From CAYFWF01 sp964346815 (lineage in GTDB: Bacteria; Acidobacteriota; Aminicenantia; Aminicenantales; Aminicenantaceae), in the NCBI GenBank assembly GCA_964346815.1, contig CAYFWF010000057.1, positions 268,266 to 332,265 on the forward strand: 64,000 nt of DNA, given 5' to 3'. The position numbers were made by a program, and so were the translations under genes. A model generated the notes under the pieces. That model searched no databases, had not been told where the DNA came from, and saw only the letters and a list, made by a program, of their open reading frames with translations. Below, in pieces: positions 17,443 to 27,070 of the stretch (its first letter is position 1; each line of letters begins with the position of its first letter).

Positions 17443-19605
17443 CTAAAATTTGGCTCTCAATGAAAACCCCAAGTTTCTTCCCGCAGCAGGAAATCCGAAT
17501 CGTTCCTGGTAGTCTTGGTCCAGGATGTTCCGGATGAACACACCCAGATCAAAGAACTGGCTCAGAGGATACCGGCCCTCTAAGTCCAGCCTCAAGTAGG
17601 ATCCCTGTGTCCGGACTCTAAGGCTGTCGTTCCAGAGGGTGTTGTCGTTGTAAATGATCTGGTGGCTGGAAATCCCCTGTAGGAACAGGGCAATACTGGC
17701 ATTGTTTCGGGCTTTGAACTGCAGTCCCATGTTGATTTTGTGTTCGGGCAGGCCTGGGATCTCATCAAAATCCCTGTCCCCTGAATTCACGAACAAATCG
17801 ACGAACGGATCGCCCTTTGTCCGGCTCTTCTGGCAGGTATAGTTCAGAAAAGCGGACCAACCCCCGGAAAACTGTTGAGCGATCTCGAACTCTATACCGT
17901 AAATCAGAGCCTTGTCGATGTTATAGGCGACAAAATTGATCAGGTCAAATTGGATGTAGTTATCGATATGATAGTAATAGGGTGCAATCTCGAGTTTCGT
18001 TCGACTGGGGAAAATCGCCCGCCATCCTCCCTGGATCATCAAGCCGTCCTCTCGATAAAAGGGGAGTTGACTGGTGTCCACGCCTGCATCGTCGAAGTCA
18101 TAATGCCAATAATGTTCAGGCGGTGTTGGCATCCTGAGCGCTCGCGCCAGGCTGAAATAGAAAAGGCTGTTTTCCTGGTAACTGTATATGAGTTTAGCAG
18201 AAGGTGCCCAGCCCTCCATATCGATTTCGGGGATCTGTTCGAATTCACCCGAAGGACCTGATAATCCATCATAGGACAGGTATCGTATTCCGGGAACGAG
18301 GAGGATTTTTTCATCCAAAAGGCGGATTTCATCCATGAGGAAAAAATCGATGTTTTTTGCCGCAACATAGTATCCGTTGCGGAAAGGCGCTCGAAAATCG
18401 TCGGAAAGATTGGCGTCTCCGTCATCCTTGAGATGGCTGTAGTCGAGCCCAACAGTGATAGTTTGGCTGGGCAGGAAGTGCTTGTAACTTGCTGAGAAAC
18501 CTCGGGACCTATCGTCATAAAAAGTCTTGTGGAAGATTCTATCCAAACTAGCCCGGGTGTTGTAGGACTCACGGTCGCCATGGTTTTGCCAGTAGCGAAG
18601 ATTCAGGAAGCCGAAGTTCCGGAATGCCTGTTGGTAGCCGAAATCGAACATCCATTTCTTTTTTTCCCAAAAGCTTCCCGGTTCTGGGTAGGCGCCCATT
18701 CCACCGTACATGTACTCCCCATCGGATGCAGGAAAACTGGAATCCAGGGGCACGAAATAGTCAGGATCTTCATAATTCTTGGATGCTCTGTTTCCAACGA
18801 TGAATCCTTTTTTCATCCGGGTATAGGTAATATCGGCTGCGAATTGGCCGCCGAACGGAAAGTCATAGCCAAGGTGGAAATCGAAATTCCCAAAATTCAG
18901 ATTGCCGTTCTTCAGGTACCCGCTGCTGTTTGCGATGTCTACAGCCAGAGAGTATTCCAAAGGTCCAGGCTTGTAAGCATGATAGATGTTGAAACGGGAG
19001 GTTCCGAAGTTGGCAACAGCGGCCTGGATCTCGGTCCGAGGTGCCTCCTGGGGGAATCTTCGCGGCACAAGATTGATGATGCCTCCCAGGACATTACCGT
19101 AACGGGGATCTCCTACTCCTTTTACCACTTCAATCCTGTCTATATTGCCTAGAGGAATCATGGTCCAGTCTATGAAATACCCGCCTGCCACTCCGGATGT
19201 GTTCAGAAGGCGGCCGTTTTTCATCACTTTTATTCGGCGGGAGCCCATGCCTCGAATTTTGATGGAATCATCATCCACGGCCGTTCCCACCTCTTGGATT
19301 CTTTGGACATCGATTCCTGGCTGGCGCTCGAGTGCGCTGTCTAAAGTTGTCCCGATGCTCAGAGGAAAGAGCTCGGGCTTGACCACAGACATGTTGGGTA
19401 TCTCGATATCCCTTATGTATTCCACGACTTCGATTTCCACGGTATCGAGCTGGAAATACTTGGTTCGCTCTTCTTTTTCCTCTATTTTTTCTTTTTTTTT
19501 GATTTTTTCCTTCTCCTCCTGTTTGGACCGCTTCTGCTGGGAATAAACCGGATTCATTATGAGGAGAAGGGCCAGTGCACAATAAAGCATTTTTTTCGCA
19601 CCCAA
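17443..19605 (-). CDS. TonB-dependent outer-membrane receptor
   Basis: The start is placed at TTG 19605, which has AAAGGAGG 5 bases upstream and gives MGAKKMLYCALALLLIM, a good signal peptide; the longer frame to 19716 is unlikely. The 720-residue protein has a Lys/Glu-rich stretch after the signal, a plug domain (SALERQPGIDVQRI, IKIRGMGSRRIKVMKNG, RIEVVKGVGDPRYGNVLGGIINL) and a 22-strand-type barrel ending in NLGFSLRAKF with terminal Phe. It imports an unknown ligand, probably a metal chelate or vitamin. A MITE-like element lies just beyond its 3' end. Confidence 0.88.
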   Translation of the reverse strand: MGAKKMLYCALALLLIMNPVYSQQKRSKQEEKEKIKKKEKIEEKEERTKYFQLDTVEIEVVEYIRDIEIPNMSVVKPELFPLSIGTTLDSALERQPGIDVQRIQEVGTAVDDDSIKIRGMGSRRIKVMKNGRLLNTSGVAGGYFIDWTMIPLGNIDRIEVVKGVGDPRYGNVLGGIINLVPRRFPQEAPRTEIQAAVANFGTSRFNIYHAYKPGPLEYSLAVDIANSSGYLKNGNLNFGNFDFHLGYDFPFGGQFAADITYTRMKKGFIVGNRASKNYEDPDYFVPLDSSFPASDGEYMYGGMGAYPEPGSFWEKKKWMFDFGYQQAFRNFGFLNLRYWQNHGDRESYNTRASLDRIFHKTFYDDRSRGFSASYKHFLPSQTITVGLDYSHLKDDGDANLSDDFRAPFRNGYYVAAKNIDFFLMDEIRLLDEKILLVPGIRYLSYDGLSGPSGEFEQIPEIDMEGWAPSAKLIYSYQENSLFYFSLARALRMPTPPEHYWHYDFDDAGVDTSQLPFYREDGLMIQGGWRAIFPSRTKLEIAPYYYHIDNYIQFDLINFVAYNIDKALIYGIEFEIAQQFSGGWSAFLNYTCQKSRTKGDPFVDLFVNSGDRDFDEIPGLPEHKINMGLQFKARNNASIALFLQGISSHQIIYNDNTLWNDSLRVRTQGSYLRLDLEGRYPLSQFFDLGVFIRNILDQDYQERFGFPAAGRNLGFSLRAKF

Positions 19606-19780
19606 CGTGCCTCCTTTCTGGGATATGACTCCTAAAGCACGCGCGTTACGGTCATAAGGTATCCCATCGTTTTTGCAGTTGCAAAGAACGCATATTAATA
19701 GCACTCTTCTTTTCATTAGTCAAGTTTGACTCAGAAATCCGGTGGGATTTCAGCTATAATATCCCAAGGGATGTAAAGAA

Positions 19781-20689
19781 ATGTACATCGGTGCTGATTT
19801 TTTGGTGGACAGAGATTCGAGGCTTTATTTGAGTGAGGTGAACACGGGCATTCCGGCAGGAGCACAGGAATATGATTTTGTGTACCGCATGAAGTTTGGA
19901 AAGCCATCAGGCGTCTTTCAACGCATCGAATCCCTCGCTCAAAGATATTTCGGGAAGACTTTCCGCGAATATATGCAGGGACTTCCCTTCATGGATGATT
20001 TAAGGTTACTGAAGATATGGATGGACGGAAAAGGACCTTTTCCAGAAAGACCGGACAAGGCTTTGAGATTGGAAGACAAGTGGATCCAATATCTCATTCT
20101 ATCGAAGAGCTATCCGATGATCCCTACAGAGATTTTTTTACCAGAAAAAGAAAAAAGAGTCATGGAACTTCTATCCAGAAAAATTCCTGTGGTATTCAAA
20201 AAAAGATACGGAAGAGGAGGGAAGGGCTTTGTGTTGATTAAGGGTAGAGAGGAGTTCAGGAGAGCGGGTCTTTCAGAGAACGCATTTATCATGCAGCCCT
20301 ATGTGGAAAGCAGCATCGGTTCTTATAAGTTGTCCATTCGGGCGGCATCCTTCATGGGTCATTTCCTCTGTATGTTTGCCAGTCTGTCCCAAAAGCTCAC
20401 CTCCAATCATGGAATCCGTTTTTTCATCGCACCTGGAGATGATCTGAAAATAACGAAAATAGATTTCAAGATCGAAAAAATTGTCCAAAAATCCTGGGAG
20501 GCGGACATTTTCTATAAAGGCAGCATCCCCGAATATTTGTATGGTGATGTCTATGAGGAATGGATCGCTCAAGCCGAAATCGTTATCCCTGAACACCTGT
20601 ACCAGGATATCCAGAGAATCTCTGCTTCGATCAGCAAGCTTTACCGAGATATGGATTTTGATTCCCTTCCGGAATCATACCTTATTTGA
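19781..20689 (+). CDS. Circularly permuted ATP-grasp-like protein
   Basis: 302 residues. The order of motifs is unusual: the metal-binding E-x-N motif that normally ends an ATP-grasp fold comes first (ADFLVDRDSRLYLSEVNTG, about 5-23), and the nucleotide-binding Lys/Gly-rich loop (FKKRYGRGGKGFVLIK) and hinge (IMQPYVES) come later. That order matches circularly permuted ATP-grasp families. Such enzymes ligate a carboxylate to an amine or thiol using ATP; the substrate cannot be read. A TATAAT at 19755-19760 would give a leader of about 15 bases, but no convincing -35 is seen. It stands alone between genes on the other strand. Confidence 0.6.
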   Translation: MYIGADFLVDRDSRLYLSEVNTGIPAGAQEYDFVYRMKFGKPSGVFQRIESLAQRYFGKTFREYMQGLPFMDDLRLLKIWMDGKGPFPERPDKALRLEDKWIQYLILSKSYPMIPTEIFLPEKEKRVMELLSRKIPVVFKKRYGRGGKGFVLIKGREEFRRAGLSENAFIMQPYVESSIGSYKLSIRAASFMGHFLCMFASLSQKLTSNHGIRFFIAPGDDLKITKIDFKIEKIVQKSWEADIFYKGSIPEYLYGDVYEEWIAQAEIVIPEHLYQDIQRISASISKLYRDMDFDSLPESYLI

Positions 20690-20748
20690 TCTTTTTGAGG
20701 AGTTCCTGAACCTCCTCCGCTTTTTTCCTGCCCAGATAGATGTGCTTT

Positions 20749-22830
20749 TCAATCTTGGTTTAGTTCGATCTCTTGGAGCAGCTCCCTTACCTGTTTTTGT
20801 TCGGGATTCAGGCGCAGGGAGGCGCGAAGCACTTCGACCGCTTCTTTTCTCTGGTTCGTTTTGTAATAGCAAAAGCCGAGGGAATTGAGGAGACGGGTGT
20901 TGCTGTTATAGATCTTGTTTCCTTCCAGAAGATTCTCGATAGCCTGGAAATACTGCTCCATTCCCATCAGGGCTTGGCCTTTGATCAGATAATATTCGAA
21001 CCGCACATCCTGGTCTCCTTTGACCGATTCTATCAGGTCCAAGGCGGCATCATGCTTCTTGATTTTGATCAAGAACTGTGCGTATTCCGCGACCCCTCTT
21101 GTGTATTCGGGCTCGAGAGAATAGGCTTTCTCATAGAATTCTTCTGCCTTGGGGTAATTCTTGATTCTGTCATACTGATAGGCCAGGGAGTAGAGGTACA
21201 GGTAGCTGTTGGAGAGGGGGAAAGACTTGGCCAATATCACAGGATGCGGCACCGCTTCCTCTGGGGACACGATGAATTCCGCCGTCTGCTCATCCACCGC
21301 TCTGCCTTGGGGGTCTTTGAGCGCCATCTTCAGTTGATAGTAATCCGGAGATAAATCCCCTTCGGGAATCACGTAGGTCATTCCCATTATCCTGTTATAG
21401 CTGGATTCGCTCAGATTCAGGGTGTAGAATTTTTCTGTGGGATTCTTGGCTGTCATTCCCTTGACAATGATCTCTATTTTTCCCTTCTCCCAGAGATCTT
21501 TCGAAGTTTCCGTGATGTTGAAGAGGAGAACGATCTCCTCTGCTGCGGCAAATGTGTCGTTGGGATCGATGAGCAGCCTCTTGTCTATGGTTTTAAAGGG
21601 AATGAACAGATGACTGGCGTAATCCTGCAGTTCATAGCCCAGGATGGGACCGATAATCCTCGGCTGGCTGGAAGGTTCTGGGACTGAGATGCGACCCTCA
21701 AAAGCGCTGAATTCCTTGCCCACAGAATTCTGGATAAGAATGTCAACCGCATACTCTCCCTCGATCAGCGGAAAGGAATCCTGTACGGCTATGCCGTTTG
21801 CCCTGATATTATCGATTTCTGCCGGCGCAAAATAAAAGGGGAAGTCTTTGGAGTATTGAAAGACAAGATCCTGATCTTTTCGCACGCTCACGTTGAGCTG
21901 AAAATTGCAGTAATACTGGTCTCTGGGCTCGAAATAGTCGATGGAGACCTCTTTAGGGTTTATGGAAAAGTGGAGAAAATGGATGTTCAGGATGGGGTCC
22001 ACGATCAATGCCGTATCGGCGGCGCTTTCGATGTAATTGGTCAAATACTCTGTGCTCACCACGCCCTTGAAGTTGAGAAAATGAGTCGCATAGCTGGGAT
22101 TGATGTCCTTTTTGGGCGAATCATAGATGCTGGACAATATGATGGTGTTGCGGGGAGAGGGAATAAAATTGTAAGGATATTCCCCGGGAATCATGGTGAT
22201 GGATGCTATGGCCACTCCCGGGGCCAGCTCCTTGATCTTTTCATAGACCGCTTTATAATTGGTTGCATCGACCATCTCCGGTTGTACCAGCAGGGCAGCC
22301 GGACCATCTGTGGCGGGATTGTACAGTTTGTACTCACCCGATCCTCCCCTTTGATAAAAAAGGATGGAAAAATAGGTGGGAAGGCCCTTTGTCTTGTCCC
22401 CATAATAATACCAAATCTGGCAGGGATGGACGCCGGCCGAGCTGGGGTACCTCTCGATGCTGACCGGAGGCCCGAGAAGGATGTAAATCCTTCCCATATC
22501 CGTCATCCATCCTTCCCGGGGCGTTCCTCTGTTGAGCTGGGTGTTGGCGTACAGGAACCGTTTCATGTGTTCTTCTCTGTACTCATTCTGAGGTGTCCCG
22601 GGTGTGGGATCCCTCTGTTTCCAGAATGTCTGGATGAAGAGATCCCTTTCCCGGTCTGAAGAGAGACTCAAAAAGACCTCTCTCTCTTCAGGGAGGATGA
22701 TGTAGCGGGTGATTTTCAGCCACTCCTGGTATTTCTGAGGAAGGTCCTTTTCTTTGATTTTCTGACCAGAAAACAATAAAGCAGTGGTACAGAGACAGAG
22801 AAGAAAAAAATGGAAAAGCTTGTTCTTCAT
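20749..22830 (-). CDS. GWxTD-domain protein with C-terminal TPRs
   Basis: 693 residues: signal peptide (FFLLCLCTTALLFSG), the GWxTD domain with GWMTDMGRIYILLGPP at 107-122, a long beta-rich middle, and TPRs from about 560 (LYSLAYQYDRIKNYPKAEEFY, LLNSLGFCYYKTNQRKEAVE). The GWxTD domain is an uncharacterised family enriched in Acidobacteriota, Aminicenantota and related phyla. A periplasmic or surface role is inferred from the signal peptide. It is 56 bases after a smaller GWxTD gene, so the two probably share a transcript. Confidence 0.82.
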   Translation of the reverse strand: MKNKLFHFFLLCLCTTALLFSGQKIKEKDLPQKYQEWLKITRYIILPEEREVFLSLSSDRERDLFIQTFWKQRDPTPGTPQNEYREEHMKRFLYANTQLNRGTPREGWMTDMGRIYILLGPPVSIERYPSSAGVHPCQIWYYYGDKTKGLPTYFSILFYQRGGSGEYKLYNPATDGPAALLVQPEMVDATNYKAVYEKIKELAPGVAIASITMIPGEYPYNFIPSPRNTIILSSIYDSPKKDINPSYATHFLNFKGVVSTEYLTNYIESAADTALIVDPILNIHFLHFSINPKEVSIDYFEPRDQYYCNFQLNVSVRKDQDLVFQYSKDFPFYFAPAEIDNIRANGIAVQDSFPLIEGEYAVDILIQNSVGKEFSAFEGRISVPEPSSQPRIIGPILGYELQDYASHLFIPFKTIDKRLLIDPNDTFAAAEEIVLLFNITETSKDLWEKGKIEIIVKGMTAKNPTEKFYTLNLSESSYNRIMGMTYVIPEGDLSPDYYQLKMALKDPQGRAVDEQTAEFIVSPEEAVPHPVILAKSFPLSNSYLYLYSLAYQYDRIKNYPKAEEFYEKAYSLEPEYTRGVAEYAQFLIKIKKHDAALDLIESVKGDQDVRFEYYLIKGQALMGMEQYFQAIENLLEGNKIYNSNTRLLNSLGFCYYKTNQRKEAVEVLRASLRLNPEQKQVRELLQEIELNQD

Positions 22831-22886
22831 GGTTCGTTCCTTATCCTTATCCTTGAAACCGGGGAGAAGCGAATATCGTTCCAGTT

Positions 22887-23786
22887 TTAGATTTTTATGT
22901 CAAAAATTTTTCTCATTCTTCCTACATCGGGATCAGTACGGATGATCACATCCAGATAATATTTTCCCTCACTCAAATCATACGGGAAACGAAAGGGGAC
23001 TTCTTCCAGCTGAAGGAGTTCCTCCTCGGTCATCTCGAAGGCTTTGGTCTCTTGAAACCTGTCTTTCTTTTGGCCGTCTTTGGCATAGATAAAGAATTCG
23101 AATGTCAGGCTGGCCCTGAGCATTTTTCCTTCCTCTTCGAACAGGAAAAAATCGATGGGGATGGTGACCATGATTTCCTGGGATGACTTGTCGTAGCGGA
23201 GTTTGAAATCGGTAAATTTTTTTCCCACTCCATCCCTGTCGAAGATCTGTCCGAACTTTGCCTGTTCGATGGCCCAGTTCAGGCCTCCGAGGTCCCCACG
23301 GTATTCGTTGATTCTGTACGTCCCGTCTCCCCGCCTGTCTATAAACTCGACCCCGAATCTGAGATCATAATAGCCCCAATACAGGAGGCCCTTGGCACGG
23401 GGAGAGTTGAGCATCGGAAATTCCCGGAACACATCAGGAGGGCCGAGATAGATATAGATCCTTCCCCGGTCCGTTTTCCATCCGGGAATTCCTTCGATAA
23501 AATGAGTGTTCGCGTACTCGATGCGCCGGGAAAATTCCTTCTTGAATTCGTTCTCCTCAGTAGAGGGATTTGGATCTCTCTTGGACCAGAATTCCTGGAT
23601 AAACTCCTGTCTGGATTCTTTATCCGGGAGGTGATTGAAGATATCCCGTTCCATTTTTGTCATAACCAGGCGGGCGGTCTCATAAAAATCCCGGCTCTCG
23701 GGATCTAGGGAGACTTCAGGGCCCTGCCCGCAGCCCACAAGCCACAGGCAAAAAAAGACCATGACCATTGCATTGATGTGTTTCAT
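22887..23786 (-). CDS. GWxTD-domain lipoprotein
   Basis: The start is ATG 23786, inside an ATGA overlap with the upstream gene's stop and preceded by AGGAG; an ATG 15 bases earlier is open but lacks this. The 299-residue protein has a lipoprotein signal with the cysteine at 19 (LWLVGC) and the GWxTD motif GWKTDRGRIYIYLGPP at 102-117. DxxxxEFW-KRDPNP motifs (near 57-73) match those of the 693-residue neighbour, so the two are paralogous over the N-terminal domain. Function is unknown. Translational coupling to the sulfatase-fold/TPR gene suggests they act together in the envelope. Confidence 0.8.
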   Translation of the reverse strand: MKHINAMVMVFFCLWLVGCGQGPEVSLDPESRDFYETARLVMTKMERDIFNHLPDKESRQEFIQEFWSKRDPNPSTEENEFKKEFSRRIEYANTHFIEGIPGWKTDRGRIYIYLGPPDVFREFPMLNSPRAKGLLYWGYYDLRFGVEFIDRRGDGTYRINEYRGDLGGLNWAIEQAKFGQIFDRDGVGKKFTDFKLRYDKSSQEIMVTIPIDFFLFEEEGKMLRASLTFEFFIYAKDGQKKDRFQETKAFEMTEEELLQLEEVPFRFPYDLSEGKYYLDVIIRTDPDVGRMRKIFDIKI

Positions 23787-25915
23787 CGCTTCTCCTGACA
23801 TCGCTGGATCAAAGCATCCAGCTTGCTTTTTTCTTCGGCAGTGAGAGAGGCATACTTCAATTCTTTATACCTTGTTAGATTATTCAAGGCTTGAGTTTTG
23901 TTTCCCTTTGCCAAGTAAGCCAGGCCCAAGTTATACAGGGGATAATCAAAATCAGGTTTAAGATCCACCGCTCTTTCCCACGAAGAGATGGCTGCATCGA
24001 TGTTCCCTGCCTGGGCAAATGTGCTGCCCAGTCCATTATGGGCAGAGGCATAATCGGGATCCAAATTCAACGCCCGCTCGAAGTGAGAGATGGCCTGTTG
24101 GAGGAAGTCTTTATTTTTCGATTCTCCGAAACGCGAAAGATAAAGAGAGCCCAGATTATTAAGGACGATGGGGTAATTTTTGTCCAGAGAGAGCGCCTTA
24201 TCGAAGGCCTCCTCTGCACTCTTGAATTCTCCCTTTCGCCAGAAAGCTACACCCAGATAATTCCACAGTTCCGGGTCGTAATCGATCAGAGCCAGGCCTT
24301 TGGTCAGGATGTCGATGGCTGCATCGAACTGACCGGCCTCGGTGAGGAGGATCCCGAAGGTCACGATGATTTTATAATTGTTGGGATTGTTGGTGTATCC
24401 TTCCCTGAGAACTTCGACAGCCTCCCTGTATTTATTCTGTTCTTTGTACAGAGTGGCCAGATAGGAATAGGCGAGGTCGAAATCTTTTCTCTCGACGGTG
24501 ATTTCTTTCAAGAGCGAAATGCCCTCTTCGATCCTGCCGCTGTGGTAGGCTCCCATGGCTTGTTGGAGCTTGGTCTGGTAGGGAAGAAGGACCTTCAGGT
24601 CATCCTGTTCTGTGTAGGTTTTTTTTGGAGCTGTCTGGGGACTCGATATGTATCCCAGGCTTCGCAGTTTTGCGGCCGCTTCCCGGTCCATCTTTCGTCT
24701 GTCCTGCCTGTTTTCTCTAAATGACTGCTGTTCGAGGAGCCGCTCCAGCTTTTTTTTGCAGGGGGATAAATCTTTTTTTTCTGCCAGATTGTCCAGCTCG
24801 AAAGAGTCTTTTTCGAGATTGTAATATTCAGGAATGGGAGAGTCGATAAACTTTTCTGTTTCCTCAATGTATCCGTTCAGAGGTGCCCACCCTCTGCTGT
24901 AGTGAGGGTAAAGAGATTCGAAATAGATGGCTCTCTCAGGCAGGCCTTTGCCTTTTTCCATAGACGGCAGCAAAGAAATGCCGTGAAGATGCGGCGGTTT
25001 TTCCACCCCCAGCACATCACAAACCGTAGGGAAGATATCCACATGGGAAACACTCTGTTCAACCCGTCTCTGCTTGATTCCGGGAGACCGGATGATCAGC
25101 GGTACCGAAAGGGTGCTGTTGTAGGCGAAATATCCATGAGTGCTCTCACCATGCTCCCCCAGGGATTCGCCATGGTCTCCGGTGAAGATGATCAGGGTTT
25201 TTTCATTCAGGTTTTTCCTCTCCAGATATCCGAAGAGGTTCGCCAGCGCCGAATCCACATAAGCCACCTCGCCATTGTACGGGTGGCCTTCATATTGGGT
25301 TCTGAAGGGTTCGGGGGGATCGTATCGCTGATGGGGATCGAAGCAGTGAATCCAAAGAAACCAGGGCTGACTTTGGACTTCGAGCCAGTCCAAAGCTTCC
25401 TCGACGACGACCCCTGCCCTCCGCTCAACATAGGAAAATTCCTGGTCGCTCTTGCTCCCGTAGTTGTCATCATATACGTCAAATCCTTGAGTGAGTCCGA
25501 ACCGGGAGTCCAGGGGAAAAGCACCCACAAAAGCGCCTGTCGCATACCCCTGGGCCTTGAGGTGTTCGGCCAGGCTCAGGAACTCGTCAGAGACGATGAA
25601 GTTGGCGTTATCATGAACTCCATGATACAGAGGAGTGGTTCCCAAAAGAATGTTCACATGGGAAGGGAGGGTGGTCGGTGTGTGGGCATAAGCTTTGGTG
25701 AACAGGACTCCTTCTGAAGCCAGCTTATCGATGTTCGGGGTTTGGGCAAAGTCCTGGCTGTAGCAGCTCAGCCTATCCGGACGAAGGGTGTCTATGGTGA
25801 TCAGGAGAAAATTGAGTTTGGACTTTTTTGCCGGGCTTCCTGAAAGCGGCAGAAAGACCAAACCGATAAAAAGTAGAGATACAAGACGTTTGGCTGAATC
25901 TTGGAAGCATCTCAT
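23783..25915 (-). CDS. Sulfatase/alkaline-phosphatase-fold protein fused to TPRs, Thr nucleophile
   Basis: 710 residues: signal peptide, a sulfatase-type domain (about 33-400) and a C-terminal TPR array (about 460-700). Metal ligands can be seen at D42 (LLITIDTLRPD) and in FTGDHGESLGEHGE. The position of the formylglycine Cys in sulfatases (CxPSR) is T82 in TTLPSHVN, so it should not be a formylglycine sulfatase. Thr nucleophiles are typical of phospho- and phosphoethanolamine transferases of the same fold. Its substrate is unknown. It starts a coupled set with the two GWxTD genes. Confidence 0.82.
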   Translation of the reverse strand: MRCFQDSAKRLVSLLFIGLVFLPLSGSPAKKSKLNFLLITIDTLRPDRLSCYSQDFAQTPNIDKLASEGVLFTKAYAHTPTTLPSHVNILLGTTPLYHGVHDNANFIVSDEFLSLAEHLKAQGYATGAFVGAFPLDSRFGLTQGFDVYDDNYGSKSDQEFSYVERRAGVVVEEALDWLEVQSQPWFLWIHCFDPHQRYDPPEPFRTQYEGHPYNGEVAYVDSALANLFGYLERKNLNEKTLIIFTGDHGESLGEHGESTHGYFAYNSTLSVPLIIRSPGIKQRRVEQSVSHVDIFPTVCDVLGVEKPPHLHGISLLPSMEKGKGLPERAIYFESLYPHYSRGWAPLNGYIEETEKFIDSPIPEYYNLEKDSFELDNLAEKKDLSPCKKKLERLLEQQSFRENRQDRRKMDREAAAKLRSLGYISSPQTAPKKTYTEQDDLKVLLPYQTKLQQAMGAYHSGRIEEGISLLKEITVERKDFDLAYSYLATLYKEQNKYREAVEVLREGYTNNPNNYKIIVTFGILLTEAGQFDAAIDILTKGLALIDYDPELWNYLGVAFWRKGEFKSAEEAFDKALSLDKNYPIVLNNLGSLYLSRFGESKNKDFLQQAISHFERALNLDPDYASAHNGLGSTFAQAGNIDAAISSWERAVDLKPDFDYPLYNLGLAYLAKGNKTQALNNLTRYKELKYASLTAEEKSKLDALIQRCQEKR

Positions 25916-26000
25916 CTTTTATGTATAAGCTCCTTTTGATGAATAACGTCCTCAACGGTTGAATATGGAGAATTCAATCCGTTTTTAATGTTTCTTTAGA

Positions 26001-26930
26001 CTATCCTTTGATTTTGGTCTTCAGGAATTCGATGAAGTTTCTCACCTGAACGGAACGTTCCGAATCAGGGTCTTTTTCAAGATAGTTCTCGAACACCTGG
26101 ATGGAATCCTGGTAATTTCCGAGCGTCAGATGCACCAGTCCCAACTGGTAGAGGGCGTCCAAAAAGTCAGGGTTGATTTCGACAGCTCTCTGGTAGTATT
26201 TGAGCGCGTCCTCGTAATTTTGTCCGGAGTAGAAGTTCGACCCGATGTTGTACAGTACGGTGGGGTCCGAGATCTTCTCGAAGTCGATTTTCTGGTACCA
26301 TTCCGATGCTTTTTCGCTTTCGCCGCGGTTGGTATAGGTGTTTCCGATGAGCATCATGATCTCCTGGTCATCCGGGTCTTCTTCCAAGACTTTTTTGTAA
26401 TATTCTTCCGCCTCCGCATATTTTTCCATTTGAAAATAGCAGTTTCCGATGTTTTTGTTGATAATGGTGGCATCCGGAAACTCTTCGAGTATCTTCTGAT
26501 AGAAAGATATGGCTTCTGCATACTTCATCTGGTCATAGAGCTGGTTTCCTTCCTTCAGCGCCTCCATCAGCTCCTCGCTCAAAACCGCTCCTTCCACTTT
26601 TTTCATGGTCACCAGGATGGGAGGATTCTTGGACCATTCGTTGACTTCAGCATTCAGCTTATGGGGCATGTAGCCCGGCTTCTCGAAATCGATCTTCCAG
26701 GTTCCGCCCCTGATCCACCAGGCCTTCCATTCGCCGTTTTTATCGGTTTCCGTCTCGAACCCGGACTGCACTTTCTCCAGGTAAAGCTTGACCTTGACTC
26801 CTTCTAAAGGATTTCCCTGCTCGTCGGTGACAACTCCACTGATCCTGCCCTGACCTTTATAGGCCTGGGCGTACCCGGCCGTGGATACAAGAAGTATTGT
26901 GAGTAGAACCGAACCTGCTCTTTTCATCAA
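26001..26930 (-). CDS. CarboxypepD_reg-like domain plus TPR secreted protein
   Basis: 309 residues. A signal peptide (SVLLTILLVSTAGYAQA) is followed by an Ig-like carboxypeptidase-regulatory domain (GRISGVVTDEQGNPLEGVKVKLY, about 28-110) and about five TPRs (NIGNCYFQMEKYAEAEEYYKK, YNIGSNFYSGQNYEDALKYYQ). The first domain resembles the N-terminal domain of the Oar-like receptor upstream. It probably works as a periplasmic scaffold. It follows the receptor's terminator, so it is likely transcribed separately. Confidence 0.8.
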   Translation of the reverse strand: MMKRAGSVLLTILLVSTAGYAQAYKGQGRISGVVTDEQGNPLEGVKVKLYLEKVQSGFETETDKNGEWKAWWIRGGTWKIDFEKPGYMPHKLNAEVNEWSKNPPILVTMKKVEGAVLSEELMEALKEGNQLYDQMKYAEAISFYQKILEEFPDATIINKNIGNCYFQMEKYAEAEEYYKKVLEEDPDDQEIMMLIGNTYTNRGESEKASEWYQKIDFEKISDPTVLYNIGSNFYSGQNYEDALKYYQRAVEINPDFLDALYQLGLVHLTLGNYQDSIQVFENYLEKDPDSERSVQVRNFIEFLKTKIKG

Positions 26931-27010
26931 AAACCTGCTTCTTTATTCTAGCATTTCCCCTGGATTATTCATAGACATGTTTTAAGCGGGATTTGCTGGA
27001 GGGTCAGATA

Positions 27011-27048
27011 AAAAAAAGCCCCTTCCGCGACAACGCGGAAGGGGCTTT
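27011..27048 (-). terminator. Intrinsic terminator of the Oar-like receptor gene
   Basis: A perfect 15-bp stem (AAAGCCCCTTCCGCG at 27015-27029 with CGCGGAAGGGGCTTT at 27034-27048) and a 4-base loop are followed, on the minus strand, by a run of seven T (27017-27011). It lies 22 bases beyond the receptor stop. Confidence 0.92.
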
Positions 27049-27070
27049 GTGTGCGTTCTTGTGCTGGTGC

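Noticed and set aside
20690..20748. Minus-strand coding-like tail (KAEEVQELLKKIK) after the GWxTD/TPR stop
   Set aside because: It is in another frame, has no start, and the GWxTD protein ends normally; a frameshift is not required.
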